From Lunatimonas sp. (lineage in GTDB: Bacteria; Bacteroidota; Bacteroidia; Cytophagales; Cyclobacteriaceae), in the NCBI RefSeq assembly GCF_020832325.1, contig NZ_JAFIEU010000011.1:1-64000 (forward strand): a stretch of 64,000 nt of DNA, read 5' to 3'. A model generated the notes under the pieces. That model ran no database searches. It saw only the letters and a program-made list of their open reading frames with translations, and was not told the origin of the DNA. Shown piece after piece: positions 8,817 to 18,571 of the stretch. Made by a program: the position numbers and the translations under genes. Every line of letters begins with the position of its first letter. Position 1 is the stretch's first letter.

Positions 8817-9154
8817 ATGCTAATAGCCCGATATATTATGGATTTCCCTGTCGGTTATCGCTCCGCACAACTCTTGGGATACCCCGTGGATAGGGCACAA
8901 ATATAACACGAAAAACCAACATTGAGCCCGGTGGCACAGGGGATGTGGTGGACGGGCCGCCAATTCGCCCTGCTGAACCTCCCAGATAAATGCTCCGCAA
9001 ATCCGAACACAATCAGACAATTAGGCATAGAAATTGTATTTTCATAAGCGATCAAGGGTAGATGCTTTTATTTGACAAATAAAAATTCTACTTTTCGCTA
9101 ATTATATAGTCCTTTTGCATTACCTGCGGAGAGACTGACAAACCGAGCCGATAC
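8817..9154. other. Intergenic region between divergent genes
   Basis: This 338-bp gap separates mltG (minus) from the YciO-type gene (plus). It must hold both promoters, but I see no clean TAnnTTTG element with a well-spaced -33 box. Short open frames here have no family resemblance. The 3' part (9060-9115) is AT-rich, as expected for a promoter. Confidence 0.5.
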
Positions 9155-9784
9155 ATGCCTGCTGAATATATCAAACTTTATCCGGAGAACCCTGACCCCA
9201 GGCGGGTGAGAAAAATCGTCGAAACACTCGAAGCCGGTGGGGTAATCATCTACCCAACGGATACGGTATATGGCTTGGGTTGTGCCATTTTCAATCAAAA
9301 AGCTATACAGCGTGTAGCACAAATCAAGGGGGTAAAACCCGAAAAGCACGACTTCTCTTTTATCTGCTATGACTTGAGTGACATCTCCGAATATACTCGG
9401 GCCCTTGGAAACAAGGTATTTAAACTGATGAAAAAATCTCTACCAGGTCCCTTTACGTTTATTCTGGAGGCGAGCAACAAAGTCCCCAAGCTGCTGAACA
9501 ACAAAAAGAAAACCGTGGGTATCCGTGTACCGGACCATGCCATCCCCCGCCTTTTGGTCAAAGAGCTCGGACAGCCCATTCTGACCACGTCCATCCGGGA
9601 TGAAGACGACGTGATCGAATACAGCACGGATCCCGAATTGATTTATGAAAAATACAAAGACCTGGTAGATATCATCATCGACGGTGGGTATGGCAACAAT
9701 GTAGCCTCTACCGTGGTGGATTGCACCAACGATGAAATAACCATCATCCGACAAGGATTGGGTGAAATAGACGAGTACCTTTAA
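9155..9784 (+). CDS. L-threonylcarbamoyladenylate synthase-like protein (YciO/Sua5/YrdC)
   Basis: A 209-residue member of the YrdC fold. Family members condense threonine, bicarbonate and ATP to threonylcarbamoyl-AMP for the t6A modification of tRNA. Conserved text includes GGVIIYPTDTVYGLGCAI (residues ~29-46), KxPxxHDFSFIC, the SLPGPFTFIL segment and TVGIRVPDH. The KPEKHDFSFIC variant and the overall length resemble the YciO branch more than TsaC/TsaC2, so the t6A role is likely but not certain. The start ATG at 9155 fits the domain's first strand. It precedes a WbqC-like gene by about 50 bp. Confidence 0.85.
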   Translation: MPAEYIKLYPENPDPRRVRKIVETLEAGGVIIYPTDTVYGLGCAIFNQKAIQRVAQIKGVKPEKHDFSFICYDLSDISEYTRALGNKVFKLMKKSLPGPFTFILEASNKVPKLLNNKKKTVGIRVPDHAIPRLLVKELGQPILTTSIRDEDDVIEYSTDPELIYEKYKDLVDIIIDGGYGNNVASTVVDCTNDEITIIRQGLGEIDEYL

Positions 9785-9837
9785 CTTGCCGTTTGGAGCT
9801 AGCGAACCGGAGGAAAGATCGCAAACAAAATAAAAGC

Positions 9838-10473
9838 ATGAACATTGTCCACACCGATCTTTTTTACTTGCCAAATCTGGAATATTTTTGTTTAGTAAAA
9901 GATTTCGGAGAAATTCGTATCCACCTGGAAGACAGATACGTAAAACAAACATATCGAAACCGTTGTGAAATTCTTCTCGCAAATAAAGTTGAAAAATTAA
10001 GCGTCCCGGTGAAGGAAGGAAAAAAAAACAAGCCTTTCCGGACCATGGAGATCGATTACGCCCAAAAATGGCTGCATGTACATCTGCGGGGAATACAAAG
10101 TGCCTATGGAAAGGCGCCTTACTTTGAGTACCTTTACCCCGAGCTTGAGGCTGTTTTTAAAAAATATCACCGGTTCCTTTGGGAACTTAACTTGGATTTA
10201 CTGACAATTTGTCTTAGATTTCTAAACGCTCGCGCCAAATTGGTAATGCACGATGTCTCACTGCCAGAAAACGGCGAAGTAGACCTTAGAGGGGCCTTGG
10301 ACGCGAAAACGGAGGAGTTGGAGCGTGAATTTTACTGCATAGCACCTTATACGCAGGTCTTTGGCGTAGACTTTGTTCCTAACCTGAGCGTTATCGACTT
10401 GTTGTTTTGTCAAGGTCCCGAAGCGAAATACATACTGGACCGATCGATAAAAAAGAAATTGAACAATACATAA
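9838..10473 (+). CDS. WbqC-like family protein
   Basis: A 211-residue protein resembling the WbqC-like family (PF08889), found next to O-antigen or other biosynthetic genes and of unproven function. Start chosen at ATG 9838 (MNIVHTDLFYLPNLEYF) because the family begins here; the upstream ATG at 9793 would add a lysine-rich tail. Family-like features are the N-terminal YLPNLEYFCLV, YRNRCEILLANKVEKLSVPV and the KWLHVHLRGIQSAYGKAPYFEYLYPEL block. The LPN in place of the more usual YFP motif is a family variation. Weak hydrophobicity suggests a cytosolic protein. Confidence 0.8.
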   Translation: MNIVHTDLFYLPNLEYFCLVKDFGEIRIHLEDRYVKQTYRNRCEILLANKVEKLSVPVKEGKKNKPFRTMEIDYAQKWLHVHLRGIQSAYGKAPYFEYLYPELEAVFKKYHRFLWELNLDLLTICLRFLNARAKLVMHDVSLPENGEVDLRGALDAKTEELEREFYCIAPYTQVFGVDFVPNLSVIDLLFCQGPEAKYILDRSIKKKLNNT

Positions 10474-10546
10474 AAGTATTGTGTTTTTAAAACAAATTCG
10501 ATAGTATTAAACAAAGAATTGAAAAGCTGATAAGATAAGGACATAA

Positions 10547-13075
10547 ATGGAAGCAAAATTTTCAAACAGAGTCAAAGAGGTAATCTCCCTCAGTAGAGAG
10601 GAAGCATTGCGTCTAGGTCACGATTACATTGGCACGGAACACCTCCTGCTGGGTATGATTCGTGAAGGAGAAGGTGTAGCTGTTTCCATTCTTAAAAAAC
10701 TGGGCGTAAACCTGGATGAGTTAAGAAACGCCGTGGAAAGAGCCGTGAAAGGCACTGCAAACAATACGGTTAAAAATCTAGCCAACATACCGTTGACACG
10801 GCAGTCTGAGAAAGTATTGAAGATTACCTACCTGGAAGCTAAGATTTTCAAAAGTCAGCTTATTGGAACGGAACATTTATTGCTTTCTATCCTTCGGGAT
10901 GAAGACAATATAGCCACCCAAATACTTCAAAAATTTGATGCCAACTACGATTCAGTAAAAGAGATGTTGGAATTTCAAACCGATCAGTCTCCACGTTCTG
11001 GCACCGAAGCCGATGACTCAGATGACGAAGGATCCAAGTTATTCGGATCTTCCGGGGGATCTTCTTCTGGAGCAAAATCCGGAACAGCAGAAAAATCTCG
11101 GACACCAGTTCTCGACAATTTTGGCCGAGACCTAACCCGCATGGCGGAGGAGGACAAACTCGACCCCATCATTGGCCGTGAAAAGGAAATCGAGCGGGTA
11201 GCTCAGATACTTTCCAGAAGAAAGAAAAACAACCCCATTCTAATCGGTGAACCAGGTGTGGGTAAAACAGCCATTGCAGAAGGACTTGCCTTACGAATCA
11301 TTCAAAAGAAAGTTTCCCGCGTGCTGTTTAACAAACGGGTAGTTACGTTGGATTTGGCGTCACTCGTGGCAGGTACCAAGTATCGGGGTCAATTTGAGGA
11401 GCGCATGAAGGCCGTGATGAACGAATTGGAAAAATCCCCCAACGTAATCCTATTTATCGACGAACTGCATACCATCGTAGGCGCAGGCGGGGCGAGTGGT
11501 TCCCTCGATGCGTCCAATATGTTCAAACCGGCATTGGCCCGGGGTGAAATTCAATGCATTGGAGCCACCACGCTAGACGAATACCGACAGTATATTGAAA
11601 AAGATGGTGCATTGGCGCGTCGTTTCCAAATGGTGATGGTAGATGCTACCTCGCCAGAGGAAACCGTCCAAATACTCCAAAACATCAAAGATAAGTACGA
11701 AGATCACCACAACGTGATCTATACCCCAGAAGCCATTCAGGCATGTGTGAATCTGTCAGACAGGTATATCTCGGACAGATTTCTTCCTGACAAAGCCATT
11801 GACATCTTGGACGAAGCCGGTGCACGGGTACACATCAATAACATCCACGTACCGGAAAATATCCTGAGCCTAGAGGAGGAAGTGGAAAAAATCAAGGTGG
11901 AGAAAAACCGCGTGGTAAAATCGCAGAAATACGAGGAAGCCGCCCAACTCCGGGACCGTGAGAAAAAGCTGCTAGAGCAACTGGAAAATGCCAAGGCAAA
12001 ATGGGAAGAGGAGAGCAAAACCAAACGTTACGTCGTCGAAGAAGACAATGTGGCAGAGGTAATCGCCATGATGACTGGGATTCCTGCGAAAAGGATCGCC
12101 CAAAATGAGGGTGTAAAGCTCCTTAATATGGGCACCGAGCTCAAAAATAAAGTGGTAGGCCAGGAAAATGCAATCATAAAGCTTACCAAGGCTATTCAGC
12201 GAACGCGGGTCGGCCTAAAGGATCCCAAGAAGCCTATAGGATCCTTTATATTCCTAGGTCCAACCGGTGTAGGAAAGACCGAGTTAGCCAAAATGCTGGC
12301 CACCTACCTGTTTGCAAAAGACGATGCACTGATACGCATTGACATGTCTGAATACATGGAAAAATTCAGTGTGTCCCGTCTAGTAGGAGCACCTCCCGGC
12401 TATGTGGGTTATGAAGAAGGTGGACAACTCACCGAGAAAGTCCGTAGAAAGCCTTACTCTGTGGTGCTGCTCGACGAGATCGAAAAAGCCCACCCTGACG
12501 TGTTCAATATCCTTTTGCAGGTGTTGGATGACGGTATCCTAACCGACGGACTGGGGCGCAGGGTAGACTTCCGAAACACCATCATCATCATGACCTCTAA
12601 TATAGGGGTAAGGGATCTGAAAGATTTCGGAGCAGGCATTGGATTTTCATCCAAGGCCAAAGAGGAAAACTTGGATGACGTCATGAAATCGACGATTCAG
12701 AGTGCGCTGAAAAAAGCCTTTAGTCCTGAATTTTTGAACAGACTGGATGACGTAGTTATCTTTAACAGTCTGAGCAAAGATCATATCCATCAGATTATTG
12801 ACATTAACCTGGCCAAGCTATTTAAGCGCATTACAGACCTCGGATATGCCATTAAGCTGACGGACAAGGCAAAAGATTTCCTTTCAGAAAAAGGGTATGA
12901 CAAGCAGTACGGAGCACGGCCGCTGAACCGCGCCATACAGAAATACCTAGAAGATGCGATCGCCGAAGAAATCTTAAAAGGTGAACTTTCGGAGGGAGAT
13001 ATCATCATGGCTGATTATTCCGGTGAAGGAGACGAATTGTCTATCAGCGTAGAACGAAAAGAAAAAGCCGACTAA
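10547..13075 (+). CDS. clpC: ATP-dependent Clp protease ATP-binding subunit ClpC
   Basis: An 842-residue Hsp100 unfoldase that threads proteins into ClpP. Two N-terminal Clp repeats (about 1-75 and 80-145) are followed by a Ser/Gly-rich linker (150-180). AAA1 has Walker A GEPGVGKT (~234-241) and Walker [11 protein letters not shown] middle domain with a UVR motif ([15 protein letters not shown]) follows. AAA2 has Walker A GPTGVGKT and [11 protein letters not shown], then a D2-small domain with [15 protein letters not shown]. The UVR motif and short M-domain distinguish ClpC from ClpA and ClpB. It appears monocistronic, with a strong terminator directly after it. Confidence 0.97.
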   Translation: MEAKFSNRVKEVISLSREEALRLGHDYIGTEHLLLGMIREGEGVAVSILKKLGVNLDELRNAVERAVKGTANNTVKNLANIPLTRQSEKVLKITYLEAKIFKSQLIGTEHLLLSILRDEDNIATQILQKFDANYDSVKEMLEFQTDQSPRSGTEADDSDDEGSKLFGSSGGSSSGAKSGTAEKSRTPVLDNFGRDLTRMAEEDKLDPIIGREKEIERVAQILSRRKKNNPILIGEPGVGKTAIAEGLALRIIQKKVSRVLFNKRVVTLDLASLVAGTKYRGQFEERMKAVMNELEKSPNVILFIDELHTIVGAGGASGSLDASNMFKPALARGEIQCIGATTLDEYRQYIEKDGALARRFQMVMVDATSPEETVQILQNIKDKYEDHHNVIYTPEAIQACVNLSDRYISDRFLPDKAIDILDEAGARVHINNIHVPENILSLEEEVEKIKVEKNRVVKSQKYEEAAQLRDREKKLLEQLENAKAKWEEESKTKRYVVEEDNVAEVIAMMTGIPAKRIAQNEGVKLLNMGTELKNKVVGQENAIIKLTKAIQRTRVGLKDPKKPIGSFIFLGPTGVGKTELAKMLATYLFAKDDALIRIDMSEYMEKFSVSRLVGAPPGYVGYEEGGQLTEKVRRKPYSVVLLDEIEKAHPDVFNILLQVLDDGILTDGLGRRVDFRNTIIIMTSNIGVRDLKDFGAGIGFSSKAKEENLDDVMKSTIQSALKKAFSPEFLNRLDDVVIFNSLSKDHIHQIIDINLAKLFKRITDLGYAIKLTDKAKDFLSEKGYDKQYGARPLNRAIQKYLEDAIAEEILKGELSEGDIIMADYSGEGDELSISVERKEKAD

Positions 13076-13096
13076 AAAATCTGGCTAACACCATGG

Positions 13097-13128
13097 AAAG
13101 CGGAACTTAATGGTTCCGCTTTTTTTTT
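13097..13128 (+). terminator. Intrinsic terminator of clpC
   Basis: AAAGCGGAAC (13097-13106) and GTTCCGCTTT (13113-13122) form a perfect stem with a 6-nt loop, followed by a run of T. It starts about 20 bp after the clpC stop. Confidence 0.93.
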
Positions 13129-13205
13129 ACAAACTAAATCGAGCCTGCTTACCGGACAGGCAGGCACCTAGCCGCACATAGAGCGATGCGCCGATGGCTA
13201 TCGGG

Positions 13206-13305
13206 GAAAACAATTATAGACACATGAAATCGAGCATGACGTAACCGTCACACACTGGGATGCCCCGATAGCTATCGGGGCAAACATGCGAGATTCCATC
13301 TGACC
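13206..13305 (+). repeat. Structured ~100-bp leader element, copy 1
   Basis: Nearly identical to 55273-55373 (three substitutions and one A-run indel). It contains, in order: the leader motif CAATTATAGACACATG; a six-codon minigene at 13224-13244 (M-K-S-S-M-T-stop); a small hairpin TGACGTAACCGTCA; and a perfect palindrome GCCCCGATAGCTATCGGGGC (13262-13281). The arm CATGCGAGATTCCAT (13285-13299) is an imperfect inverse (12 of 15) of the ATGAAATCGAGCATG that opens the minigene. It lies 22 bp before the ATG of the next gene, whose own leader (13315-13330) repeats the motif. It may be a 5'-UTR regulatory element or a REP/MITE-like repeat. Confidence 0.8.
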
Positions 13306-13327
13306 ATTAAAAATCAATTATAGACAG

Positions 13328-14251
13328 ATGAAATTCTACATCGAGCTAATTTGGAAGCTGTTTTTTGCCTTGTCGATTTTTCCCTTTCTGCTTGCCGAAA
13401 AATTGCAAGAGAAGTACGAAGTACGTATCGACCCTCAGGTCGTTGATACGCTTTTTTCACAACCTATCGCCGTAGGAAAACTCGAAAACAAAGACATCGA
13501 CGAAGCAAGCGGCCTCGCCGCCTCCTGGCAACACCCAAACCTATTATACACCCACAACGACAGTGGTGGCGAACCTCATCTTTATTTGATGGACTATCAG
13601 GGAAAAAACCGAGGCAAAATAAAACTCCAGGGAGTAAAAAACAGGGATTGGGAAGATATAGCCATCGGTCCAGGCCCAACAGCAAATAAATCCTACGTCT
13701 ATGTGGGGGAAATCGGCGACAACCAAGGAAAATACCCACACATTAGCCTATTTCGGTTTCCAGAACCCACGGATATACAGAGCGAAATGGAGGTAACACC
13801 GGAAACCTTTCACCTGACTTACCCCGACGGCCCCAAGGATGCCGAAACCCTTATGATAGATCCGATCAGCGGGGATATCTTTATCTTGTCCAAACGAGAT
13901 TCGAGCAATACGCTATATACCTTACCTGCCGACAAACTGCGGCATGATGGACAGCCACTGGAATTGGAAAAAATACGCAAACTCCCCATCACCATGTCAG
14001 TAGCCGGGGACATATCCAAAGACGGCCGCCACATCGCGATAAAAAATTACTGGGTGATCTACTACTGGCCGAGGTTGGAAAACGAAAGCATCGCGCAAGC
14101 CCTCGCCAAAGATCCCGTATTACTTCCCTATAAACCGGAACCGCAAGGGGAAGCCATTGCATTCCTACCTGACGGTTCCGGCTATTTTACACTGAGTGAA
14201 AAACGGATGAAAATTGATCCGGTACTCTACCGTTACAACCGACTACCCTAG
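13328..14251 (+). CDS. Secreted beta-propeller-like protein of unknown function
   Basis: I do not recognise a named family. The 307-residue product begins with a hydrophobic signal (FALSIFPFLLA). It shows repeated propeller-like strands with Asp-rich turns: EASGLAASWQHPNLLYTHNDSGG, RDWEDIAIGPGP, YVGEIGDNQGKYP, DAETLMIDPISGDIFILSKRD and PQGEAIAFLPDGSGYFTLSE. Such spacing is seen in phytase-like/esterase-like secreted six-bladed propellers. The ATG at 13328 follows the CAATTATAGACAG leader motif and the structured repeat (13206-13305), which may regulate it. It converges with the SulP gene, the stops lying only 11 bp apart. Confidence 0.7.
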   Translation: MKFYIELIWKLFFALSIFPFLLAEKLQEKYEVRIDPQVVDTLFSQPIAVGKLENKDIDEASGLAASWQHPNLLYTHNDSGGEPHLYLMDYQGKNRGKIKLQGVKNRDWEDIAIGPGPTANKSYVYVGEIGDNQGKYPHISLFRFPEPTDIQSEMEVTPETFHLTYPDGPKDAETLMIDPISGDIFILSKRDSSNTLYTLPADKLRHDGQPLELEKIRKLPITMSVAGDISKDGRHIAIKNYWVIYYWPRLENESIAQALAKDPVLLPYKPEPQGEAIAFLPDGSGYFTLSEKRMKIDPVLYRYNRLP

Positions 14252-14262
14252 TACCAAAACGT

Positions 14263-15828
14263 TTAGTGAAGTGATTTGGTGACTACCGATTGGATATCGA
14301 TGGTTTCTACCTCAATACTTCGCTCCAACGCATTGGTTCTAAAGTTTTCGATCACCTCTAACACATCGTAGTCGATCACTTTGGAATTTGATCCATCAAT
14401 GATGACCTTGGAATCGTTAGGGATTTTATTTAGAGCAGAAATCAATGCTCCTTTATTCAGGAAGCTTACTTCTTCAGAAAGGACGATGTGGTACACCTCC
14501 GAATCCAAATCCTTGGTTTCCTTATAGAAGTAGGCATTTTTGTAATTTCTCATTAGGATATACACTACCCCAATCGCCATGCCAATACCGATACCTTTTA
14601 GCAGGTCAAACAGGATGATGCCGAGTATAGTAGCAAAAAATGGTAAAAACTGATCCCAGCCGAGCTTATACATCGTCTTGAAGAGAGATATCTTTGCCAG
14701 TTTGTAGCCTACCAACAAAAGAATCGCAGCAAGACTCGCCAATGGAATCAGATTTAACAAATTGGGAATAATCAACACACTCAACAGCAATAGCAGTCCG
14801 TGAAAAACCGCCGACATCTTGGATTTGGCTCCGGAACTGACATTGGCAGAACTGCGCACAATTACGGCAGTTACCGGTAGCCCGCCGATCATCCCGTTCA
14901 CCATGTTACCTACCCCCTGCGCAAACAACTCCCTATTAGGCGGCGAAATCCGCTTGTAAGGATCGATTTTATCCGCAGCCTCCAAGCTTAATAACGTCTC
15001 CAAACTGGCGATAATGCCTATTGTAATGGCCACCATCCACACCTCTGCATTCAGGAAACCACTGGGATTCAAAAACATCAACTGATCCACCAAACTACTG
15101 AATCCGGAGATTTCCGGTAATTTGACTTTGTCTTCCGTCGTGATGTAAAGCCCTTCTACGAAAAACTTAAAGAACTTATTCAGGCCGATACTGGCCAATA
15201 CGGCTACCAATGCCCCGGGCAATAGCTTTAACACCTTGTTTTGTTGAATCATCGGCTTCTCCCAAAGCAACAGGATTCCTAAGGACATCAAAGCGACAAT
15301 CAGAGATCCATATTCAATCACATTGGTCAATAGCAACTTCAGGGACAAAACTGCATCTAAGTCGTTAACGAAAGGTGCATACTCCAAGAGTGTGCTGGTA
15401 TCCGCAACCCCAAAAGCATAGGGTATCTGCTTAATAATCAAAATAATCCCTATACCTGCAAGCATACCCTTAATCACCGAAGTGGGGAAGTAATAGCCTA
15501 TCACACCCGCCTTGGCCACTCCTAACCCTACCTGTATAGCGCCGGCGAGGAACACCGCGGTCAAAAACAAATCAAAGGCGCCCAAGTCGGTAATTGCATT
15601 CAAAACAATCACGGTTAGGCCCGCTGCCGGACCGGATACGGAGGTGTGTGATCCAGACAAAAAGCCAACCACAATCCCCCCGACTATCCCGGCAATTACC
15701 CCGGAAAACAATGGAGCACCCGAAGACAGCGCGATTCCCAAACATAAAGGAAGCGCAACCAAAAACACTACCAAACCGGCTGGCAAATCCGAACCAAGAT
15801 TGGCAAATAAACCCTTTCTATTAGGCAT
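14263..15828 (-). CDS. SulP family anion transporter
   Basis: A 521-residue inner-membrane SLC26/SulP transporter. The transport domain holds the usual 10-14 helices, starting with LVVFLVALPLCLGIALSSGAP and the signature GSHTSVSGPAAGLTVIV in helix 3. A C-terminal STAS-like domain (about 440-521, VSFLNKGALISALNKIPNDSKVIIDGS) faces the cytoplasm. Bacterial members carry bicarbonate, sulfate or dicarboxylates. Bicarbonate is plausible for this short-STAS subtype, but no carbonic anhydrase gene is adjacent, so the substrate is open. A ~225-bp gap upstream holds an ATCCTTT/AAAGGAT hairpin and probably the promoter. Confidence 0.92.
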   Translation of the reverse strand: MPNRKGLFANLGSDLPAGLVVFLVALPLCLGIALSSGAPLFSGVIAGIVGGIVVGFLSGSHTSVSGPAAGLTVIVLNAITDLGAFDLFLTAVFLAGAIQVGLGVAKAGVIGYYFPTSVIKGMLAGIGIILIIKQIPYAFGVADTSTLLEYAPFVNDLDAVLSLKLLLTNVIEYGSLIVALMSLGILLLWEKPMIQQNKVLKLLPGALVAVLASIGLNKFFKFFVEGLYITTEDKVKLPEISGFSSLVDQLMFLNPSGFLNAEVWMVAITIGIIASLETLLSLEAADKIDPYKRISPPNRELFAQGVGNMVNGMIGGLPVTAVIVRSSANVSSGAKSKMSAVFHGLLLLLSVLIIPNLLNLIPLASLAAILLLVGYKLAKISLFKTMYKLGWDQFLPFFATILGIILFDLLKGIGIGMAIGVVYILMRNYKNAYFYKETKDLDSEVYHIVLSEEVSFLNKGALISALNKIPNDSKVIIDGSNSKVIDYDVLEVIENFRTNALERSIEVETIDIQSVVTKSLH

Positions 15829-16053
15829 TATAATTTGAGTTAATCGTTGAATAGAATGATTAAGATATTAGTGACTATCCTTTCACACGCAAAAAGGATA
15901 ATTTTATCCCAAAATTAAGTGGTTTTAACGCAATATACCTAACCAGCCAAATAAAAATAGCATGTTAGCGCATATCCCAAAATGACATTCGTAATTTGAA
16001 ATAAACTAAAGCTAACGGTAATTCTACTGGCAACGTTGCGCCTTTCGTGTAAT

Positions 16054-17397
16054 TTATTTTCCGGTGTAATTGAAAGGGCTGATTTTCAAAAGTTCAGCCT
16101 TCACCTCAGGCCCTATGGAAAGGGATTGAATAAACGCCTTAATGCGCTCCTCAGTGATGGGTGTATTGGTTCTCGTAAGGTCTTTCAGTGCCTCGTATGG
16201 CTTGGGGTACCCCTCCCTTCTCAACACCGTCTGTATTGCTTCTGCCACTACTGCCCAGTTATCTTCCAAGTCTGCATCCAAGGCTGATTGATTAAGCTCT
16301 AACTTGTCCAAACCCTTGATCAGCGATTGAAAGGATATGCTCATGTGTGCAAGCGGAACCCCAATCACGCGTAACACTGTGCTGTCCGTCAAATCCCGCT
16401 GCAGCCTGCTTATCGGCAACTTTGCCGAAAGGTGTTCAAGCAGCGCATTGGCAATGCCAAGATTTCCTTCTGCATTCTCAAAATCTATGGGGTTTACCTT
16501 ATGTGGCATGGCGGAGGATCCTACTTCTCCTTCCTTGATCTTTTGCTTAAAATAATTCATGGCCACATATTGCCATACATCCTTCGAAAGGTCTAACAAA
16601 ATGGTATTGATCCGCTTGAGGCCATCAAAAAATGCTGCCAGATGGTCGTAATGCTCGATCTGAGTGGTAGGATAACTGCGGTGCAAGCCTAGGTACGATG
16701 CAACAAAACTATCGGCAAATCCATGCCAGTCGTATTCCGGGTACGCTACGAAATGCGCGTTCATATTTCCCGTGGCACCACCAAATTTACCTGAAAACGG
16801 AACCTGAGAAATCAGCTCAAGCTGCTGCTCCAGCCGGCTTACAAACACGGTAATTTCCTTGCCCAACCGCGTGGGAGAGGCTGGCTGACCATGGGTCTTG
16901 GCCAACATGGGAATAGCCGACCACTCTGCCGCCCTTGCTTGAAGCGCCTCCAACACCGAATTCAACTCCACCAGGATCGTATCTCTCCACCCATCCCGCA
17001 GCATCATAGGGATCGCCGTATTATTGATATCTTGGGAGGTTAGCCCAAAATGAATAAATTCCAGATAGTTCCCCAACCCAAGACCTTCAAATTTCGACTT
17101 CAAAAAGTACTCAACAGCCTTCACATCGTGATTGGTCGTCTTTTCAATATCCTTGATATAATTTGCGTCGGTTTCGGAAAAATCAGCTGCCAACTTTCTC
17201 AACTGAGGGAACACAGCGTGATTCACCCCCTGTAATTGGGGTAGTGGCATTTCGCAGAGGGCAATAAAATATTCGATTTCAACCTTAACCCTGTACTTGA
17301 TCAGGGCAAACTCCGAAAAATACCCTCTCAATGAGACGGTTTTGCTCCCATACCTTCCGTCGATAGACGAAATTGCAGTCAAATGATTTAGTTCCAT
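16054..17397 (-). CDS. purB: Adenylosuccinate lyase
   Basis: PurB removes fumarate from SAICAR and from adenylosuccinate, two steps of purine synthesis, in the cytoplasm. At 447 residues it belongs to the longer, E. coli-like branch of the fumarase/aspartase superfamily. Visible motifs are SIDGRYGSKT at the N-terminus, TNHDVKAVEYFLK, the catalytic-His segment HFGLTSQDINNTA, LAKTHGQPASPT, and the superfamily signature GSSAMPHKVNPIDFENAEGN. It is a single gene with no nearby purine genes. Confidence 0.97.
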   Translation of the reverse strand: MELNHLTAISSIDGRYGSKTVSLRGYFSEFALIKYRVKVEIEYFIALCEMPLPQLQGVNHAVFPQLRKLAADFSETDANYIKDIEKTTNHDVKAVEYFLKSKFEGLGLGNYLEFIHFGLTSQDINNTAIPMMLRDGWRDTILVELNSVLEALQARAAEWSAIPMLAKTHGQPASPTRLGKEITVFVSRLEQQLELISQVPFSGKFGGATGNMNAHFVAYPEYDWHGFADSFVASYLGLHRSYPTTQIEHYDHLAAFFDGLKRINTILLDLSKDVWQYVAMNYFKQKIKEGEVGSSAMPHKVNPIDFENAEGNLGIANALLEHLSAKLPISRLQRDLTDSTVLRVIGVPLAHMSISFQSLIKGLDKLELNQSALDADLEDNWAVVAEAIQTVLRREGYPKPYEALKDLTRTNTPITEERIKAFIQSLSIGPEVKAELLKISPFNYTGK

Positions 17398-17526
17398 GAT
17401 TCAGCCGTTGCTTCCCGTAAGTTAACAGAACGCAAAAATACGCTTTTATTCCGAATTTACCGGCCAAATGTCGGGATTACACCTCCTGACTCCCTCTCAT
17501 TCGGCTAGTAACGGCTGCCTGTCTGC

Positions 17527-17577
17527 AAAAAAAAGCAACCCTTGAAGGATTCTTTGCCATCCATCCAAAGGTTGCTT
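17527..17577 (-). terminator. Terminator after DUF4397 gene
   Basis: On the minus strand AAAGCAACCT...AGGGTTGCTTT forms a stem around a ~30-nt loop and is followed by a run of eight or nine T. It lies 40 bp after the stop of the DUF4397 gene and so separates it from purB. Confidence 0.75.
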
Positions 17578-17618
17578 TGAAGCGGCAGTCTGCAAAAACC
17601 CCACTTGTCACCTAGTTA

Positions 17619-18353
17619 CTAGTAATTCGGGTAATTTCTGAGCAGCTGAAGGCTAAGTCTGTTCTCCGTACCAGAGGTGTTTTCTTTGTAGCCTCGAAGC
17701 ACCAGTGTATAAATTCTTCCAGCAAGGATCGAAATATCATTGGCCGAGACCAGTTCCTCTTCTCCGGATTCCGCGTCCAGAATTTTAAGTGCAAAACGCC
17801 CCGCATCTATGGCCTTGTACGCGCTAACTTCTCCAAACGCCTGGTCTTTCAGCACAGGTTCCACTGCCGTACCCACCCTAAGGTGTACCTCCGGTGAATC
17901 AGGGGATAGATGAGCCAGTCGAAGCAGCGCCTTACCCTGACCGGGATTCTCAAGCTGATCTTTGACAATTATCGGCTCAAACAAATCCTCGTGTTCCGCA
18001 ATAAAAAAAGAATAAGCCTCACTGGCCTTCAGGGTGACGACCGTATCCAGCAAGCTGCTGGAAGCTCCAGGATTCCGAAAGGAAAAACTCCTTTGTCCCG
18101 TGTAAAAATTACCGTATTCGAAGTAATTGCCGTACCCAAAAGGGTTGGAATTGTACACTCGGTTATCGACGGTAATCGTAATGGGGTCGGTCTGCGGCGA
18201 ACCGTGGTAAAAGGAAACAAACGCAATGGGAGTCGCCTCGGGCACAGACTGCTCGTCTAGACAAGAACTCGCACCAAAGGCCAAAAGTAGCCACGCTAAT
18301 ACCTTCAACCCATTTATTTTCAGGGTTTTCGAGCTATTCATAGATTCAATCAT
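17619..18353 (-). CDS. DUF4397 lipoprotein
   Basis: A 244-residue predicted lipoprotein. The signal is LKVLAWLLLAFGASSC, with Cys as the lipidation site. The body matches DUF4397, a secreted immunoglobulin-like or beta-sandwich family of unknown role in Bacteroidota: AFVSFYHGSPQTDPITITVDNRVYN, then ALLRLAHLSPDSPEVHLRVG, then LVSANDISILAGRIYTLVLRGY. Two such halves are visible. Translation may start at the ATG at 18353 or the one at 18341 (MNSSKTL); both keep the signal intact. It has its own downstream terminator and no obvious operon partner. Confidence 0.82.
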   Translation of the reverse strand: MIESMNSSKTLKINGLKVLAWLLLAFGASSCLDEQSVPEATPIAFVSFYHGSPQTDPITITVDNRVYNSNPFGYGNYFEYGNFYTGQRSFSFRNPGASSSLLDTVVTLKASEAYSFFIAEHEDLFEPIIVKDQLENPGQGKALLRLAHLSPDSPEVHLRVGTAVEPVLKDQAFGEVSAYKAIDAGRFALKILDAESGEEELVSANDISILAGRIYTLVLRGYKENTSGTENRLSLQLLRNYPNY

Positions 18354-18524
18354 CGTTGGATTTAATTAGTTTTCAGCGCCAATACGTACAAACTCACGAA
18401 AACGCTACAACAAAAGCAGAAAAATATAAATTTTTACTAGAACCTTTGAATGTCTACCGTGGTTTACATGATGAAAAACTATTAATGAATGCCTGCGGAA
18501 ATTCCTAATCCTGTAAATAACCCG

Positions 18525-18532
18525 TAGGTTTG
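18525..18532 (+). promoter_or_regulatory. Candidate Bacteroidota -7 element (TAGGTTTG)
   Basis: TAGGTTTG matches the TAnnTTTG consensus and sits about 40 bp before the oxidoreductase start. No convincing TTTG -33 box is present. Confidence 0.45.
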
Positions 18533-18571
18533 TGTAAAAATTAGCGTTGATCACCCTAACATACAGAAGGA

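Noticed and set aside
8820-9055. Two overlapping 66-codon frames upstream of mltG
   Set aside because: Cys/Pro-rich chance text with no recognisable motif, in the promoter gap.
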